Assembly: GCA_964370765.1 (NCBI GenBank)
Contig: CAYJKW010000018.1
Location: forward strand, 1-33,969
DNA from: CAYJBH01 sp964370765
GTDB lineage: Bacteria > Bacillota > Clostridia > Oscillospirales > Ruminococcaceae
Length of the DNA: 33,969 nt
Reading direction: 5' to 3'
Positions 15,574 to 24,817 of the stretch are shown here, in pieces (the stretch's first letter is position 1; each line of letters begins with the position of its first letter). The position numbers and the translations under genes were made by a program. The notes under the pieces were generated by a model. That model ran no database searches and was not told the origin of the DNA. It saw only the letters and a list, made by a program, of their open reading frames with translations.

Positions 15574-17838
15574 TTATAGTGATTTTTTGTAGTGATTTAT
15601 CAGACAACCATCGGCAATAATCTGCCTTTCGTCATCGGTTAAATCTCCAAGCTTTAGAGTTATGCTATCCACAGCATCTGCCTTTACAACATGTGCGGTT
15701 ATCTCATCCTTTTTATCAAATAGTGCACTACGCAAACCGGGTATGAACACCCAGTCATCTATCGCCATTTTTTCCTGTTCGGTAGTAAGAAAAGGAACCA
15801 ACCCCCAGTTAATACAGTTAGAGCGATAACGCTTAGTTGCATATTCTACCGCAATATTTGCAGCAGCGCCCAACACCCTTTGACAGCTTGCCGCCTGCTC
15901 CCTTGCAGATCCATCACCGGGACGCATTGCAAAAATCGTACTTCCTATAACAGTTTTATCCCTGTCAGTTTTTATACCCTGTTTTTCAAGTTTGCAATAC
16001 ATTTCGTCAATCTCTGCAGCAGTACTCCCCTTCAATCTTAGCTTCTCAAGATCATTAACTGCTTTCGCCTTATTAACATAATCCGGATCTTTTCTTGATA
16101 GAGTAAACTCTGCCAAACGCAATGGGTTAGAGCGGTAGCTACTTGCCTCACCGGACGGTATAAGTTCATCGGTAGTTGTGACAGGATCAGTTATATAGGA
16201 AACAATCTTAACCGCAAGATCCTCACTTAGTTCCGGTTGCTGTGGCCAATCCTTAATATTGGGTCCCATAACAAGGCTTACATCATCATCCTTATCTTTA
16301 AAGCGATCTAAAATTCTTTTATCGTAGATTGACTTATCGAAATAGTATTTAATCTCACTGTAACTTACATCTATCTCGGTAGCGGCGGTTAGTTTTCCTC
16401 CGTTTATTGCAGTTGCTGCAATACTTCTTGCATCCATTAGTGCAACGCCTGACATCTGGCCTTCGCCCGGCTTTGATCCTTCACGGTTCGGGAAATTCCT
16501 TGTGGTGTGCCTTATGCTTAACTCCCCATTTGCTGGGGTGTCCCCAGCACCGAAACATGGACCGCAAAAACACTCTCTAACAATTGCTCCGGAGGATATA
16601 ATGTTAGCAATAGAGCCATTTTTAACAAGTTCAAGATAGGTAGGCATACTACCAGGATAAACACTCATTGTAAAGGCCCCGCTACCGCAGCTTTTCCCGC
16701 TTAAAATATCTGCAACGGCAACAATATTATCAAATGTACCACCGGAGCATCCGGCAACAATACCCTGATCAACATAGATATCCTTCCCCCTAAGCTTACT
16801 CATAAGATCAAGCCTTGCAGTTTTGGCTATCTGCTGGTTTGCACGTTTTTCTACTAAATTTAATATATCGGCTGCATTTTCTTTTAGCTCTTTAATTGTA
16901 TATGTATAACTTGGGTGCATCGGCATTGCTATTGTACACTCGACCTTTGAGAGATCGACATAGATACATCCATCATAGTAGGCAACATCCTGCGGCTTTA
17001 ACTCTTTATAATCTTGAGCCCTACCATGTGTTGCTAGGTATTCCTGCGTCTTAGCATCGGTAACCCATATGCTGGAAAGACATGTTGTCTCGGTGGTCAT
17101 AACATCAATTCCATTGCGATACTCGATAGGTAGTTTAGCAACACCAGGTCCTACAAATTCCATGATTTTATTTTGCACATATCCGTTTTCGTAAACCTTA
17201 CCGATAATGGATAGTGCAACATCCTGTGGCCCTACACCTACCTGCGGTTCACCATCAAGGTAAACTGCCACTACCGGCGGATTTTTAATATCGTATGTTC
17301 TACCCACAAGCTGCTTTGCAAGCTCACCGCCGCCCTCACCTATGGCGATAGTGCCCAGTGCGCCGTAGCGTGTGTGGCTATCGCTTCCTAAGATCATTCT
17401 ACCACAACCTGCCATCATCTCACGATTATAGCTATGTATAACCGCAATATTTGTAGGAACATATATGCCACCAAATCTTTGCGCAGCTGAATGTGCAAAC
17501 ATATGGTCGTCCTCATTTATAGTGCCGCCTACAGCGCATAGGCTGTTGTGGCAGTTTGTCATTACATATGGCATAGGAAACTCGGTCATTCCGGATGCTC
17601 TTGCGGTCTGTATAATGCCAACATATGTAATATCATGGCTTGTCATGGAATCAAACTTAATCTTAAGATTTTCTGTATCACTGTCGGTGTTATGCGCTTT
17701 TAGTATATCATAGGAAATCGTGCCCTTTTTCGCTTGGCTTTTATCGGCAGTAAATCCCGCCTGCTGCAAAGCATCTTTTTCCTCGACTATCTTATTTTGC
17801 CCAACTAAAAACACGCCGCCATCATATAGTTTTACCAT
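15574..17838 (-). CDS. Aconitase-family hydratase (YbhJ-like)
   Basis: A 754-residue [4Fe-4S] hydro-lyase of the aconitase superfamily. Cluster ligands are C364 (AGCSGG), C425 and C428 (CFCGPCFG); GSDSHT at 151-156 and RNFPNREG at about 447-454 are active-site signatures, and a C-terminal swivel domain follows from about 600. It resembles the proteins annotated simply as hydratase (E. coli YbhJ group) more than true AcnA. No citrate synthase or isocitrate dehydrogenase gene is adjacent, so a TCA role cannot be assumed from context. It stands alone with its own terminator; AAAGGAGATAATAG precedes the ATG. A TTGACA box at 17903-17908 (minus strand) could be its -35, but no well-spaced -10 follows. 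Confidence 0.88.
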   Translation of the reverse strand: MVKLYDGGVFLVGQNKIVEEKDALQQAGFTADKSQAKKGTISYDILKAHNTDSDTENLKIKFDSMTSHDITYVGIIQTARASGMTEFPMPYVMTNCHNSLCAVGGTINEDDHMFAHSAAQRFGGIYVPTNIAVIHSYNREMMAGCGRMILGSDSHTRYGALGTIAIGEGGGELAKQLVGRTYDIKNPPVVAVYLDGEPQVGVGPQDVALSIIGKVYENGYVQNKIMEFVGPGVAKLPIEYRNGIDVMTTETTCLSSIWVTDAKTQEYLATHGRAQDYKELKPQDVAYYDGCIYVDLSKVECTIAMPMHPSYTYTIKELKENAADILNLVEKRANQQIAKTARLDLMSKLRGKDIYVDQGIVAGCSGGTFDNIVAVADILSGKSCGSGAFTMSVYPGSMPTYLELVKNGSIANIISSGAIVRECFCGPCFGAGDTPANGELSIRHTTRNFPNREGSKPGEGQMSGVALMDARSIAATAINGGKLTAATEIDVSYSEIKYYFDKSIYDKRILDRFKDKDDDVSLVMGPNIKDWPQQPELSEDLAVKIVSYITDPVTTTDELIPSGEASSYRSNPLRLAEFTLSRKDPDYVNKAKAVNDLEKLRLKGSTAAEIDEMYCKLEKQGIKTDRDKTVIGSTIFAMRPGDGSAREQAASCQRVLGAAANIAVEYATKRYRSNCINWGLVPFLTTEQEKMAIDDWVFIPGLRSALFDKKDEITAHVVKADAVDSITLKLGDLTDDERQIIADGCLINHYKKSL

Positions 17839-18207
17839 CTATTATCTCCTTTGCTTTTACTTATTATCATAGTAACTATCTGTATAAATTAGTATTCCTT
17901 GTCAATTCTCGCTTTTATATTAAACCGAGCTAACACCGAGTACATATTTTTATATACGCTTTACATTATACAACATAAACCGATAAATCACAATATAAAC
18001 TATCTACATTTTTGCATACATATCCTCATTGGCTAAACCTTAACCGTAAAGTATTTAACGATATACTATTAATCGACTGCAAAATACAGTTTAACACGAC
18101 AGGGGTAACTGTACTAATATTGTTTTAAAAACTTACGAAAAATATAATGATTTGTAACATTTATTTTGATATGCTTAGGTCCAATAAATCCGACATTAAG
18201 GACAAAC
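17839..18207. other. AT-rich intergenic stretch left of the SLH remnant
   Basis: Apart from the upstream region of the aconitase-family gene and, near 18120-18148, a plus-strand promoter, this stretch holds no open frame of note. TACAGTT at 18085-18091 and AACTGTA at 18107-18113 form a 7-bp inverted repeat without a T run. I see no riboswitch or RNA gene. Confidence 0.5.
18120..18148 (+). promoter_or_regulatory. Sigma-A promoter ahead of a decayed gene
   Basis: TTGTTT (18120-18125) and a perfect TATAAT (18143-18148) are spaced by 17 nt on the plus strand. They point at the broken signal-peptide coding start at 18208, the only plus-strand candidate gene here. Confidence 0.6.
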
Positions 18208-18337
18208 ATGAATAAGAAATTGTAATCATTAGTGTTGGCGGGCACAATTTCAGCTTCCACCTTTTGATAAAACGGTATCCCGTTGGGTTAATCTATCTAT
18301 CGAGTTTTTAGATAAAGTTTTTAATAAGGTTATCTAG
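18208..18337 (+). pseudogene. Remnant of a secreted S-layer-homology protein gene
   Basis: AAGGAC is followed at 18208 by ATG and the codons MNKKL, stop, SLVLAGTISAS, a typical signal peptide interrupted at codon 6. After a +1 shift the sequence continues PPFDKTVSRW and then VNLSIEFLDKVF before a stop at 18335. The pattern FDxxxxxWxxxxIEFL is that of an SLH domain, which anchors proteins to secondary cell-wall polymers. The combination of promoter, ribosome binding site, signal peptide and SLH start, broken by a stop and a frameshift and cut short, indicates a dead gene whose body has been deleted. The cat gene now lies immediately beyond it in the opposite direction. The SLH call rests on about 24 residues. 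Confidence 0.45.
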
Positions 18338-18339
18338 TC

Positions 18340-18366
18340 AAAAAGACAGTATGATTGCCTTTAAAA
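18340..18366 (-). terminator. Weak terminator-like hairpin after cat
   Basis: On the minus strand AAAGGCA, a 7-nt loop and TGTCTTTTT follow the cat stop directly: a 7-bp stem with one G-U pair and a short T run. Confidence 0.4.
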
Positions 18367-18996
18367 TAAATTTAATGAATCCTGTAAAGCATTAGCAAAT
18401 CTTGAAACATGAAATCCATCACACACTGCGTGATGAACCTGGATCGCTAACGGTATTAAGGTTTTATCGTTATCGGTAAAATATTTACCTACCGTAAACA
18501 CAGGCAGAAGATAATCATATCCTCTTTGTAAATTCAGGTTAAAACCTGTAAAGCTTGTCCATGGAATAGAGGAAACATTAAAATAGTTCTTCCCGTTAAG
18601 TGGCTTTGAATTTTTTGCGTCTCCACGGTATATTGACATATCATCAGCATAGTTTTGCATAAAGATATCAACATCATTATTATACTCACTCCAAACGCTT
18701 GTAAAGGTCTGTGTTTCGTTATGAAAAACTGCATACAAAGGATTTAGTTGTTCATAGAAACCCAAATTATTATCAGCATCAAAACCCATTCTAAATTCAT
18801 CATATCTATTCACAGTATTAGATAATAAAAATAAAAAGCATGGAAAAAAATTTAATTTTTTGTTTTTTGTTTGTAGTAGGAATTTAGTTATATTCAGATT
18901 AACCGTTATGCTGTATGTACATGGTGTTTCTTCGGTAAATCTAAGATAACATTCTCGCCTGCCCCAGTTTTCTAAATCGATTTTATTAAATTTCAT
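18361..18996 (-). CDS. cat: Type A chloramphenicol O-acetyltransferase
   Basis: A 211-residue cytoplasmic trimeric enzyme family that acetylates chloramphenicol with acetyl-CoA. The active-site signature QVHHAVCDGFHVSRF is complete, with catalytic H189 and D193. SIPWTSFTGFN at 143-153 matches the conserved serine region of classical CATs, and the N-terminal INRWxR-type block appears as LENWGRRECY. A very strong AGGAGGT precedes the ATG. The gene is alone, 92 nt behind the hydantoinase operon and separated from it by a terminator hairpin, with no convincing promoter of its own. It sits next to a decayed gene, which fits insertion or rearrangement at this spot. Some chromosomal type A CAT homologues have little resistance activity, so resistance is likely but not proven. 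Confidence 0.9.
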   Translation of the reverse strand: MKFNKIDLENWGRRECYLRFTEETPCTYSITVNLNITKFLLQTKNKKLNFFPCFLFLLSNTVNRYDEFRMGFDADNNLGFYEQLNPLYAVFHNETQTFTSVWSEYNNDVDIFMQNYADDMSIYRGDAKNSKPLNGKNYFNVSSIPWTSFTGFNLNLQRGYDYLLPVFTVGKYFTDNDKTLIPLAIQVHHAVCDGFHVSRFANALQDSLNLF

Positions 18997-19022
18997 AGCT
19001 ACCTCCTAAAATCGCAATGTAG

Positions 19023-19082
19023 AAAACACCCTACCGACTGTAACTGTTTAATGCAACCTGTTATAGCCGTATAGGGTGTTTT
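19023..19082 (-). terminator. Hairpin between the hydantoinase operon and cat
   Basis: An 11-bp perfect outer stem (19023-19033 with 19072-19082) encloses a longer imperfect inner stem. On the minus strand it starts 6 nt after the hyuB stop codon and ends in TTTT-CT. It can end hydantoinase transcripts, but it also precedes cat, so read-through may matter. Confidence 0.7.
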
Positions 19083-19088
19083 AGATTA

Positions 19089-20810
19089 TTAGCGTTTATC
19101 GGAAAATCCTGTTACCTTGAATGTTTTTGGATCTACTATCACGCCGTAGTCATCTAATGCTTGCTCGATTGTGATATACTCGTTTTTAACATCCATAGCA
19201 ACCTTATCCGGATCACGTTTAAGTGGATCTCCGTATCCGCCTCCTGTAGCGGTTACCATACGGATAACACAATCAGTGTTACAGATTCGGCGTGCCGAAA
19301 CATTTGTAGGTTCCCCTATCGTTCCGTCCGGATCTATAAACTGGAAATAGTTATTAGACCCTTCTTTTCCGCCAGACATTCCCCAGACCGGAATTTTATG
19401 CCTACCGAAAGCGCCGGTAAATGTTTGGTTGTCGTTCATAGAGCGGTAGGAACGAACGCAACCGCTACCCCCTCTAAACTCGCCAGCGCCTTTCCCGTCG
19501 GTGTTAAGGCTATATTCATCTATCCTAATTCCATATCTACTTTCGGCAAGTTCTACCGGCACATTAAACGTTTCACCGTCGGCAAGACAGAATTGACCTA
19601 CCGTACCATCACGCCCTACGCTTGCACCCCAACCACCAACCGTTGGTTCTATGATCAGGTACTCCTTGCCTGTATCTTGATGAACACCGGCCATTAGCAC
19701 AGTACAAACCGATAACAGATGTCCTGCACCAAGATATTCAGGGAATACCGGTGCAACGGCTTTCCATACAAGTTCTGCAGAATAAAGTAGGCTCTCATAG
19801 TAACAGGATGTTGGTGCCGGACGATGTGCATGGAATACACTGCCCTGATTGCACACTATTCTTAATGGTTTAAATATACCATCGTTAACCGCAAGCCTTG
19901 GATTTACTATCGACATGAAAATTGCCTTTACTCCTGCATATGCGGCGGTTCCACCGGCATTAATAGCACCGAGAACCTGATCAGAGCTACCGGTAAAGTC
20001 AGCTATAAACTCATCGTCGGTAATGGTTACCTTTACCTGAACACGAACCTGATTACCATGTCCGTCATCATCGATAAACTCCTCCATCTCCCAGCTACCC
20101 TTCGGCATCTCCTTTAGGCGCTTCCTTGCAACGGATTCGCCCTGTTCGATAAGTCTTGACATAGAATTTTTAACAGTATCTACACCGTATTTATCACAAA
20201 GTTCGTTAAGTCGTTTATACCCTGTTCTAAGCGAGGCAATCTGCCCCCACATATCGCCCTCAGCAATCTGAGGATAGCGCACATTAGACTGCATCATCTC
20301 CCAAACCTGTGGCACAAGCTCGCCTTGGTCTACAATCTTAACTCCGGAAAAACAAAGTCCTTCCTGATATACGTTAGTTGCATCTGTAGTAAATGATCCC
20401 GGCGCCATACCTCCCACATCGGTCCAGTGCGCCTTGTTGCCTGCAAACCCTATCAGCTCATCTTTATAGAATATCGGCATACACATACCTACATCAGAGA
20501 TATGTGTACCACCACCAAGATAGGGGTCGTTAATAATAAAAACATCCCCTGGCTTAAAGTTATCCTGTCCAACCTTTTCGGTAACGGCGGTGATCATAGG
20601 TGAAATCATGCCTATGAATCCGGTAACTCCATTACCCTGTGTAAGTAGATTTCCATCCTTGTCTGCAATACCGCTTGCATAGTCCAGCGTTTCATAGATA
20701 ATAGGACTCATCGAGGTTTGGGCAAATGCATAGAATATTTCGTTACCAATCGCAAGCAGGGAATCCTTAACTATGTCAAGAGTAACCGAATCAGCTTTAT
20801 ATGTACTCAT
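19089..20810 (-). CDS. hyuB: Hydantoinase/oxoprolinase family subunit B
   Basis: A 573-residue soluble subunit that works with HyuA to cleave a cyclic amide using ATP, as in N-methylhydantoinase and 5-oxoprolinase. Motifs: NDPYLGGGTHISD at 94-106, HWTDVGG at 128-134, GAGEFRGGSG in the C-terminal third and ATGGGYGDP near the end. Acetone and acetophenone carboxylases belong to the same superfamily, but no extra carboxylase subunit is encoded here. It is the last gene of the operon, 22 nt after hyuA, with GGAGG as ribosome binding site. The substrate cannot be read from sequence; hydantoins, N-methylhydantoin from creatinine, or 5-oxoproline-like rings are candidates. Confidence 0.92.
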   Translation of the reverse strand: MSTYKADSVTLDIVKDSLLAIGNEIFYAFAQTSMSPIIYETLDYASGIADKDGNLLTQGNGVTGFIGMISPMITAVTEKVGQDNFKPGDVFIINDPYLGGGTHISDVGMCMPIFYKDELIGFAGNKAHWTDVGGMAPGSFTTDATNVYQEGLCFSGVKIVDQGELVPQVWEMMQSNVRYPQIAEGDMWGQIASLRTGYKRLNELCDKYGVDTVKNSMSRLIEQGESVARKRLKEMPKGSWEMEEFIDDDGHGNQVRVQVKVTITDDEFIADFTGSSDQVLGAINAGGTAAYAGVKAIFMSIVNPRLAVNDGIFKPLRIVCNQGSVFHAHRPAPTSCYYESLLYSAELVWKAVAPVFPEYLGAGHLLSVCTVLMAGVHQDTGKEYLIIEPTVGGWGASVGRDGTVGQFCLADGETFNVPVELAESRYGIRIDEYSLNTDGKGAGEFRGGSGCVRSYRSMNDNQTFTGAFGRHKIPVWGMSGGKEGSNNYFQFIDPDGTIGEPTNVSARRICNTDCVIRMVTATGGGYGDPLKRDPDKVAMDVKNEYITIEQALDDYGVIVDPKTFKVTGFSDKR

Positions 20811-20832
20811 TGTTATACCTCCGTCTCTACTA

Positions 20833-22854
20833 TCAGGTTGCCGTATCTGTCAACATGCACCTTTGACCCGGACAAACAACTGTGCAAGCAGTTGGCTCCT
20901 CAATAACGGTTGGTCCATCTATACAATCGCCATATCCGAGCTTTGTTCTGTCGTATATTGCACTGTCCATCCAACCATCGCCGGTAAAATAAACATCACG
21001 GTTCTCAATATATGCACGGGATATATCACCATTGCCAGCCGCTATCTCCGGTAGTGATGGTTTTTCAAGCACACCATATGCAACAAGATGAAAATTAACA
21101 ATTTCGGCTGGGGTGTTCGGGAGCTTAAAGGTGTAAAAATGCTCATGAACATCATGAAATTTTTCGTTTATAGCAACCTTGTTTTCCTCGGTCCAGGGAT
21201 ATGCCGGTGATTTAACCTGCACCGTGTGCTCCTGCCCAAGATAGCGCATATCCGCAATAAAGTCGTAGACAATATTTTCTGCCAAAACACCTTGCTCAAC
21301 AAACTTTGCCTCAGCCTGCTTGACAAGTTCATTCCAAATACTGTTAAGAGAATCTATATCGGTAGTGTTAAACGATGTTATCTTTGTTTGTATAAAATCG
21401 TTCCGAACATCGGCCATCAACATGCCCCATGCCGAAAACACCGAGGCAGCCACCGGAATAATAACACGCTTAATATTAAGCTCTTTAGCAAGGGTAGGTC
21501 CATGCATCGGGCCGCCGCCGCCAAAGGCAACCATCGAGAAATCACGCGGATCATATCCACGCCTTACCGAGATAAGTTTTAGCGCATTATTCATGTTGGA
21601 GTCGGCTATTCTGATAATGTTTGTAGCAGCCTCCTTAGCATCAACCGACAACGGTTTTCCTACGGTGTCTATAAGCGCCGCATTAATGGACTCTATATCT
21701 ACATTTGCATCGAAATATTTTGCCGATAGTCGACCTGCAATAAGGTTAGCATCTGTCGTGGTTGGTGCTGTACCACCCTTTCCATATGCAACCGGACCGG
21801 GAAGTGCCCCTGCACTTTTTGGGCCAACACGAAGTGAACCGATCTCATCAATCCAGGCTATAGAACCCCCGCCATTACCAATTTCGACAATATCTACAAC
21901 CGGAGTCATTATTGGGTAACCTGGGTTAGCATCGTCCTTTTCTATGTAGTATGAGGTCGTAACCTTAGTCTCCCCCTTATCTATAAGAGAGCATTTTGCA
22001 GTTGTACCACCAACATCGAATGCAATTATATTATCTTCGCCGATACACTTACCAAGAATACTGGCACCAAGAACGCCGGCAACCGGACCTGATTCCACAA
22101 CATTAATAGGCGTTTCCTTTGCCTGCTCAAAGGTAGTTGTCCCGCCGTTAGACTGCATTATGTACCTTTTATCGCAGATACCGGCATCGTTTAACTTTGC
22201 TTTTAGCTCGTTAATATAGTTCGAAGCAATAGGCATTACATAGGCATTAAGGGCGGCTGTTGAGGTTCTCTCATACTCTCGCCACTCTTTTGTAATACTT
22301 ACCGATGGCGAAACAATAATCTCAGGCCAAAGCTCCTTTATATACCTCACCGTTTCCAGCTCGTGTAGATCATTAGCATAGGAGTTGATGTAGCAGACTG
22401 CTATGGCCTCTACCCCCTCACTTTTTAGGTATGCAATCTCACGCTCTATATCCTCATGGCAGAGAGGGGTTATAATCTTACCATCATAACTAACACGCTC
22501 GTCAACCTCGCGCCTTAGATACCTTGGAATAAATGGTACCGGTTTTTCGAATACAATATTAAATAGATCGGGACGATTGCCTCGAGCAATCTCCAAAACA
22601 TCTCTAAAACCTTTAGTTGTGATTAAGGCTGTTTTTGCACCTTTTTTTTCGGTTAGTGCATTAATAATTGTAGTTGTACCATGGAAGAACACCTCTATAC
22701 TCTGTGGTGATATTCCACTTTTCGTTAGCACATCCATAACACCCTTCTCAAAGTTAGGTGGGGTTGTATGCGCTTTTTCAAGGCATATTTTACCATCCTT
22801 ATCTATTGCAACAAGGTCTGTAAAAGTACCGCCTATATCGGTTGCTACCTTCAT
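20833..22854 (-). CDS. hyuA: Hydantoinase/oxoprolinase family subunit A
   Basis: A 673-residue ATP-dependent subunit with the actin/hexokinase-like fold. The phosphate-binding motif DIGGTFTD is at the N-terminus, FHGTTTIINAL follows near 60, DVGGTTAKCSL near 280 and the glycine-rich FGGGGPMHG near 450. It phosphorylates the ring amide so the partner subunit B can open it. The gene lies 24 nt after the NCS1 permease gene, with AAAGGA before the ATG. As in many clostridia and proteobacteria, subunits A and B are separate adjacent genes rather than one fused oxoprolinase. Confidence 0.93.
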   Translation of the reverse strand: MKVATDIGGTFTDLVAIDKDGKICLEKAHTTPPNFEKGVMDVLTKSGISPQSIEVFFHGTTTIINALTEKKGAKTALITTKGFRDVLEIARGNRPDLFNIVFEKPVPFIPRYLRREVDERVSYDGKIITPLCHEDIEREIAYLKSEGVEAIAVCYINSYANDLHELETVRYIKELWPEIIVSPSVSITKEWREYERTSTAALNAYVMPIASNYINELKAKLNDAGICDKRYIMQSNGGTTTFEQAKETPINVVESGPVAGVLGASILGKCIGEDNIIAFDVGGTTAKCSLIDKGETKVTTSYYIEKDDANPGYPIMTPVVDIVEIGNGGGSIAWIDEIGSLRVGPKSAGALPGPVAYGKGGTAPTTTDANLIAGRLSAKYFDANVDIESINAALIDTVGKPLSVDAKEAATNIIRIADSNMNNALKLISVRRGYDPRDFSMVAFGGGGPMHGPTLAKELNIKRVIIPVAASVFSAWGMLMADVRNDFIQTKITSFNTTDIDSLNSIWNELVKQAEAKFVEQGVLAENIVYDFIADMRYLGQEHTVQVKSPAYPWTEENKVAINEKFHDVHEHFYTFKLPNTPAEIVNFHLVAYGVLEKPSLPEIAAGNGDISRAYIENRDVYFTGDGWMDSAIYDRTKLGYGDCIDGPTVIEEPTACTVVCPGQRCMLTDTAT

Positions 22855-22878
22855 GTTTTATTCCTTTCTTTTTGTAAA

Positions 22879-24186
22879 TTAAAGTCCCTCGGTGAACTGG
22901 TCAGGGGCGACTTTTAACTTTAGTTTCATGCCAAAATAATAGATTACTGCCGCAAGTGCAAGTGACTGGATGGGTGGAATTCCCAGTGGAAATACATATG
23001 TAGTAATATATCCAAACAATGCTCCCATAACAAGTGCAATTGTTGCAACATAGTTCCAACCTTGTCTGTCCTTCCATGTTCCTTTTCTCATGAAAAAGTC
23101 TACAAAGATAACTGCGGCAATCCCCGGATAAAGTAGCGAAGATAGTGTTAATAAATCCATGAAATAGTTTAATATCCCTACAAGTGCCAACACAATAGAA
23201 AGAACTGTACCAACACAGGTTATTATTATTCGTCCTTTGTTGCTATCGACATTTAAAATATTGGCAAAGGAAAGTCCCATGGTATAGTTGTTAACCAGCT
23301 GGCTTGTCCATGATGCTAACCAAAGTACTATAAAGCCCCAGATTGGGAAACCAAGGTCCTGCATAACAGCAACAATATCGGCGGTTCCGTTGCCGGCAGC
23401 CATAACACCACCAACGATACAAAGAGGAATACCAACAGCAATGATTCCAAGTGGAATTAGAATGTTATCCTTCCAGCGGGGCTTTGCGTAACGGGTATAG
23501 TCCGCCGCTATTACGTATTGTGATACATTAAGACCTAGCAACGTGGTTATTCCGGCAAAAAAAGTTAAGTTTCCACTACCCTCATAACTAACAATATTTT
23601 CCCAACCTACATTGCTAAATGCAAGATAAATTCCGAAAACACACAGCAGCAACCCACATGGGACGGCAAGATAGTCGGTCCATTTCATCGAGGTAAAACC
23701 TGATATAGATGGTAGCGCAAACAATATACCCACTATAGTAGTTACAATGGCCCACGAAAAAATATCGGTTGTATAATCGATGCCCAATATAACACAAAGT
23801 GCATTACCGGTAACGGCAGTTTGAATAGCCCACCATCCCATACTTACAATTCCGATAACCAGGGCAATTATAAATTTTGCTTGTTTATCGCCAAACCCCT
23901 GCCTTGCAATAACCGATGAAGATAGGCCGGTCTTTGCACCTATGTAACCACAAACAGCATTGCCGCCCCACGTAAAGACAAGAAATGTAACCAACACAAC
24001 AGGAATCATTCCCATAAGCCCGAATGCACCTATTAAGGAGGCACCTATCATCAAAACCGGAACACAAAATTCTAATCCGCCAAAAATGACAGCCGGAGTA
24101 ATCCAGTTTTGTCGGTTTTCGAGAGGAACCGGCGATAATGCCACATCCTCAAACTTGGCCTTTGTCTGGGTCTTTGAATCGTTCAT
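22879..24186 (-). CDS. NCS1-family nucleobase/hydantoin permease
   Basis: A 435-residue inner-membrane cation symporter of the NCS1 family (CodB/Mhp1 type), with about twelve hydrophobic segments. The N-terminal region PLENRQNW, followed by GGLEFCVP and WGGNAVCGYIGAKTGLSSSVIARQGFG, is typical of CodB-like members. Relatives carry cytosine, purines, allantoin or hydantoins. Sitting directly before hyuA and hyuB, it most likely imports the ring compound they open. GAGGGAGAG precedes the ATG and the gap to the upstream gene is 28 nt. Confidence 0.9.
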   Translation of the reverse strand: MNDSKTQTKAKFEDVALSPVPLENRQNWITPAVIFGGLEFCVPVLMIGASLIGAFGLMGMIPVVLVTFLVFTWGGNAVCGYIGAKTGLSSSVIARQGFGDKQAKFIIALVIGIVSMGWWAIQTAVTGNALCVILGIDYTTDIFSWAIVTTIVGILFALPSISGFTSMKWTDYLAVPCGLLLCVFGIYLAFSNVGWENIVSYEGSGNLTFFAGITTLLGLNVSQYVIAADYTRYAKPRWKDNILIPLGIIAVGIPLCIVGGVMAAGNGTADIVAVMQDLGFPIWGFIVLWLASWTSQLVNNYTMGLSFANILNVDSNKGRIIITCVGTVLSIVLALVGILNYFMDLLTLSSLLYPGIAAVIFVDFFMRKGTWKDRQGWNYVATIALVMGALFGYITTYVFPLGIPPIQSLALAAVIYYFGMKLKLKVAPDQFTEGL

Positions 24187-24214
24187 ACTTACTCTCCCTC
24201 TATATAAAATGTTA

Positions 24215-24787
24215 CTACAGTTTATCTGCCCATTTTTCAGGCAATTTAACAGCTACCTTTGTTATAGGCTTTTTGTAATCAGCACCGGCGTATTCCACCT
24301 CTACCTTTGTAATAATTATATCTTGCTTGGGGGTATTTATCTCAACTCCTGGAAGTGATTCTATCTTTACGGGATATGTTTCAACCTTTTCATACGCCTT
24401 TAATAGCTCAGCTCCTTCAATAACACGGCCAAGAACCGGAAATCGACCCACAAGCTCACTACACTCCCTAAGAGGGAAAAACACCTCTCCGCCGGCAATC
24501 TCGTTATCACCGTAACCACCCATACACATCATGCCATAATCTATCATCATGTTATTTTGGTATTTGGCCTCGTTATCGATAAAATATTTAGCCTCCTCTC
24601 GCCCAAAGGCGGTATAGCTAAAGTCAATCCAGCTACCGGGAACAATGCGCTCTATTGCAAAGCCATTATAAACCCCAATCTCTACAAGATGTATAAAACT
24701 ACTTACCGTGTTAGGCGCTATATCTGGAAGCAATTCGACCTTTATTTTATCTCTGCTTTGCATATGAAAAGTTGCTATAGGATTCAT
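24215..24787 (-). CDS. Divergent cyclophilin-type protein
   Basis: A 190-residue cytoplasmic protein with the cyclophilin fold: KIKVELLPDIAPNTVSSFIHL, then VYNGFAIERIVPGSWID, and an FFPL strand later. The catalytic arginine of peptidyl-prolyl isomerases is kept (R47), but the next motif, normally PGFMxQ, is PGSWID, so the Phe, Met and Gln that line the proline pocket are lost. Prolyl isomerase activity is therefore doubtful. The frame is open to 24814, but AAGGAGG points to the ATG at 24787. It is the first gene of the hydantoinase operon, 28 nt before the permease. Cyclophilin-like domains also occur in oxoprolinase/allophanate-hydrolase-type enzymes, so a metabolic role beside HyuAB is possible but unproven. 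Confidence 0.75.
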   Translation of the reverse strand: MNPIATFHMQSRDKIKVELLPDIAPNTVSSFIHLVEIGVYNGFAIERIVPGSWIDFSYTAFGREEAKYFIDNEAKYQNNMMIDYGMMCMGGYGDNEIAGGEVFFPLRECSELVGRFPVLGRVIEGAELLKAYEKVETYPVKIESLPGVEINTPKQDIIITKVEVEYAGADYKKPITKVAVKLPEKWADKL

Positions 24788-24817
24788 AAAGCCTCCTTGA
24801 AACAAATTATGCATAAT

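Noticed and set aside
18085..18113. TACAGTT/AACTGTA inverted repeat
   Set aside because: Seven base pairs with a 15-nt loop and no T run; likely chance in AT-rich DNA.
21320..21919. 199-residue open frame on the plus strand opposite hyuA
   Set aside because: Shadow of the conserved hyuA gene; composition typical of an antisense frame.
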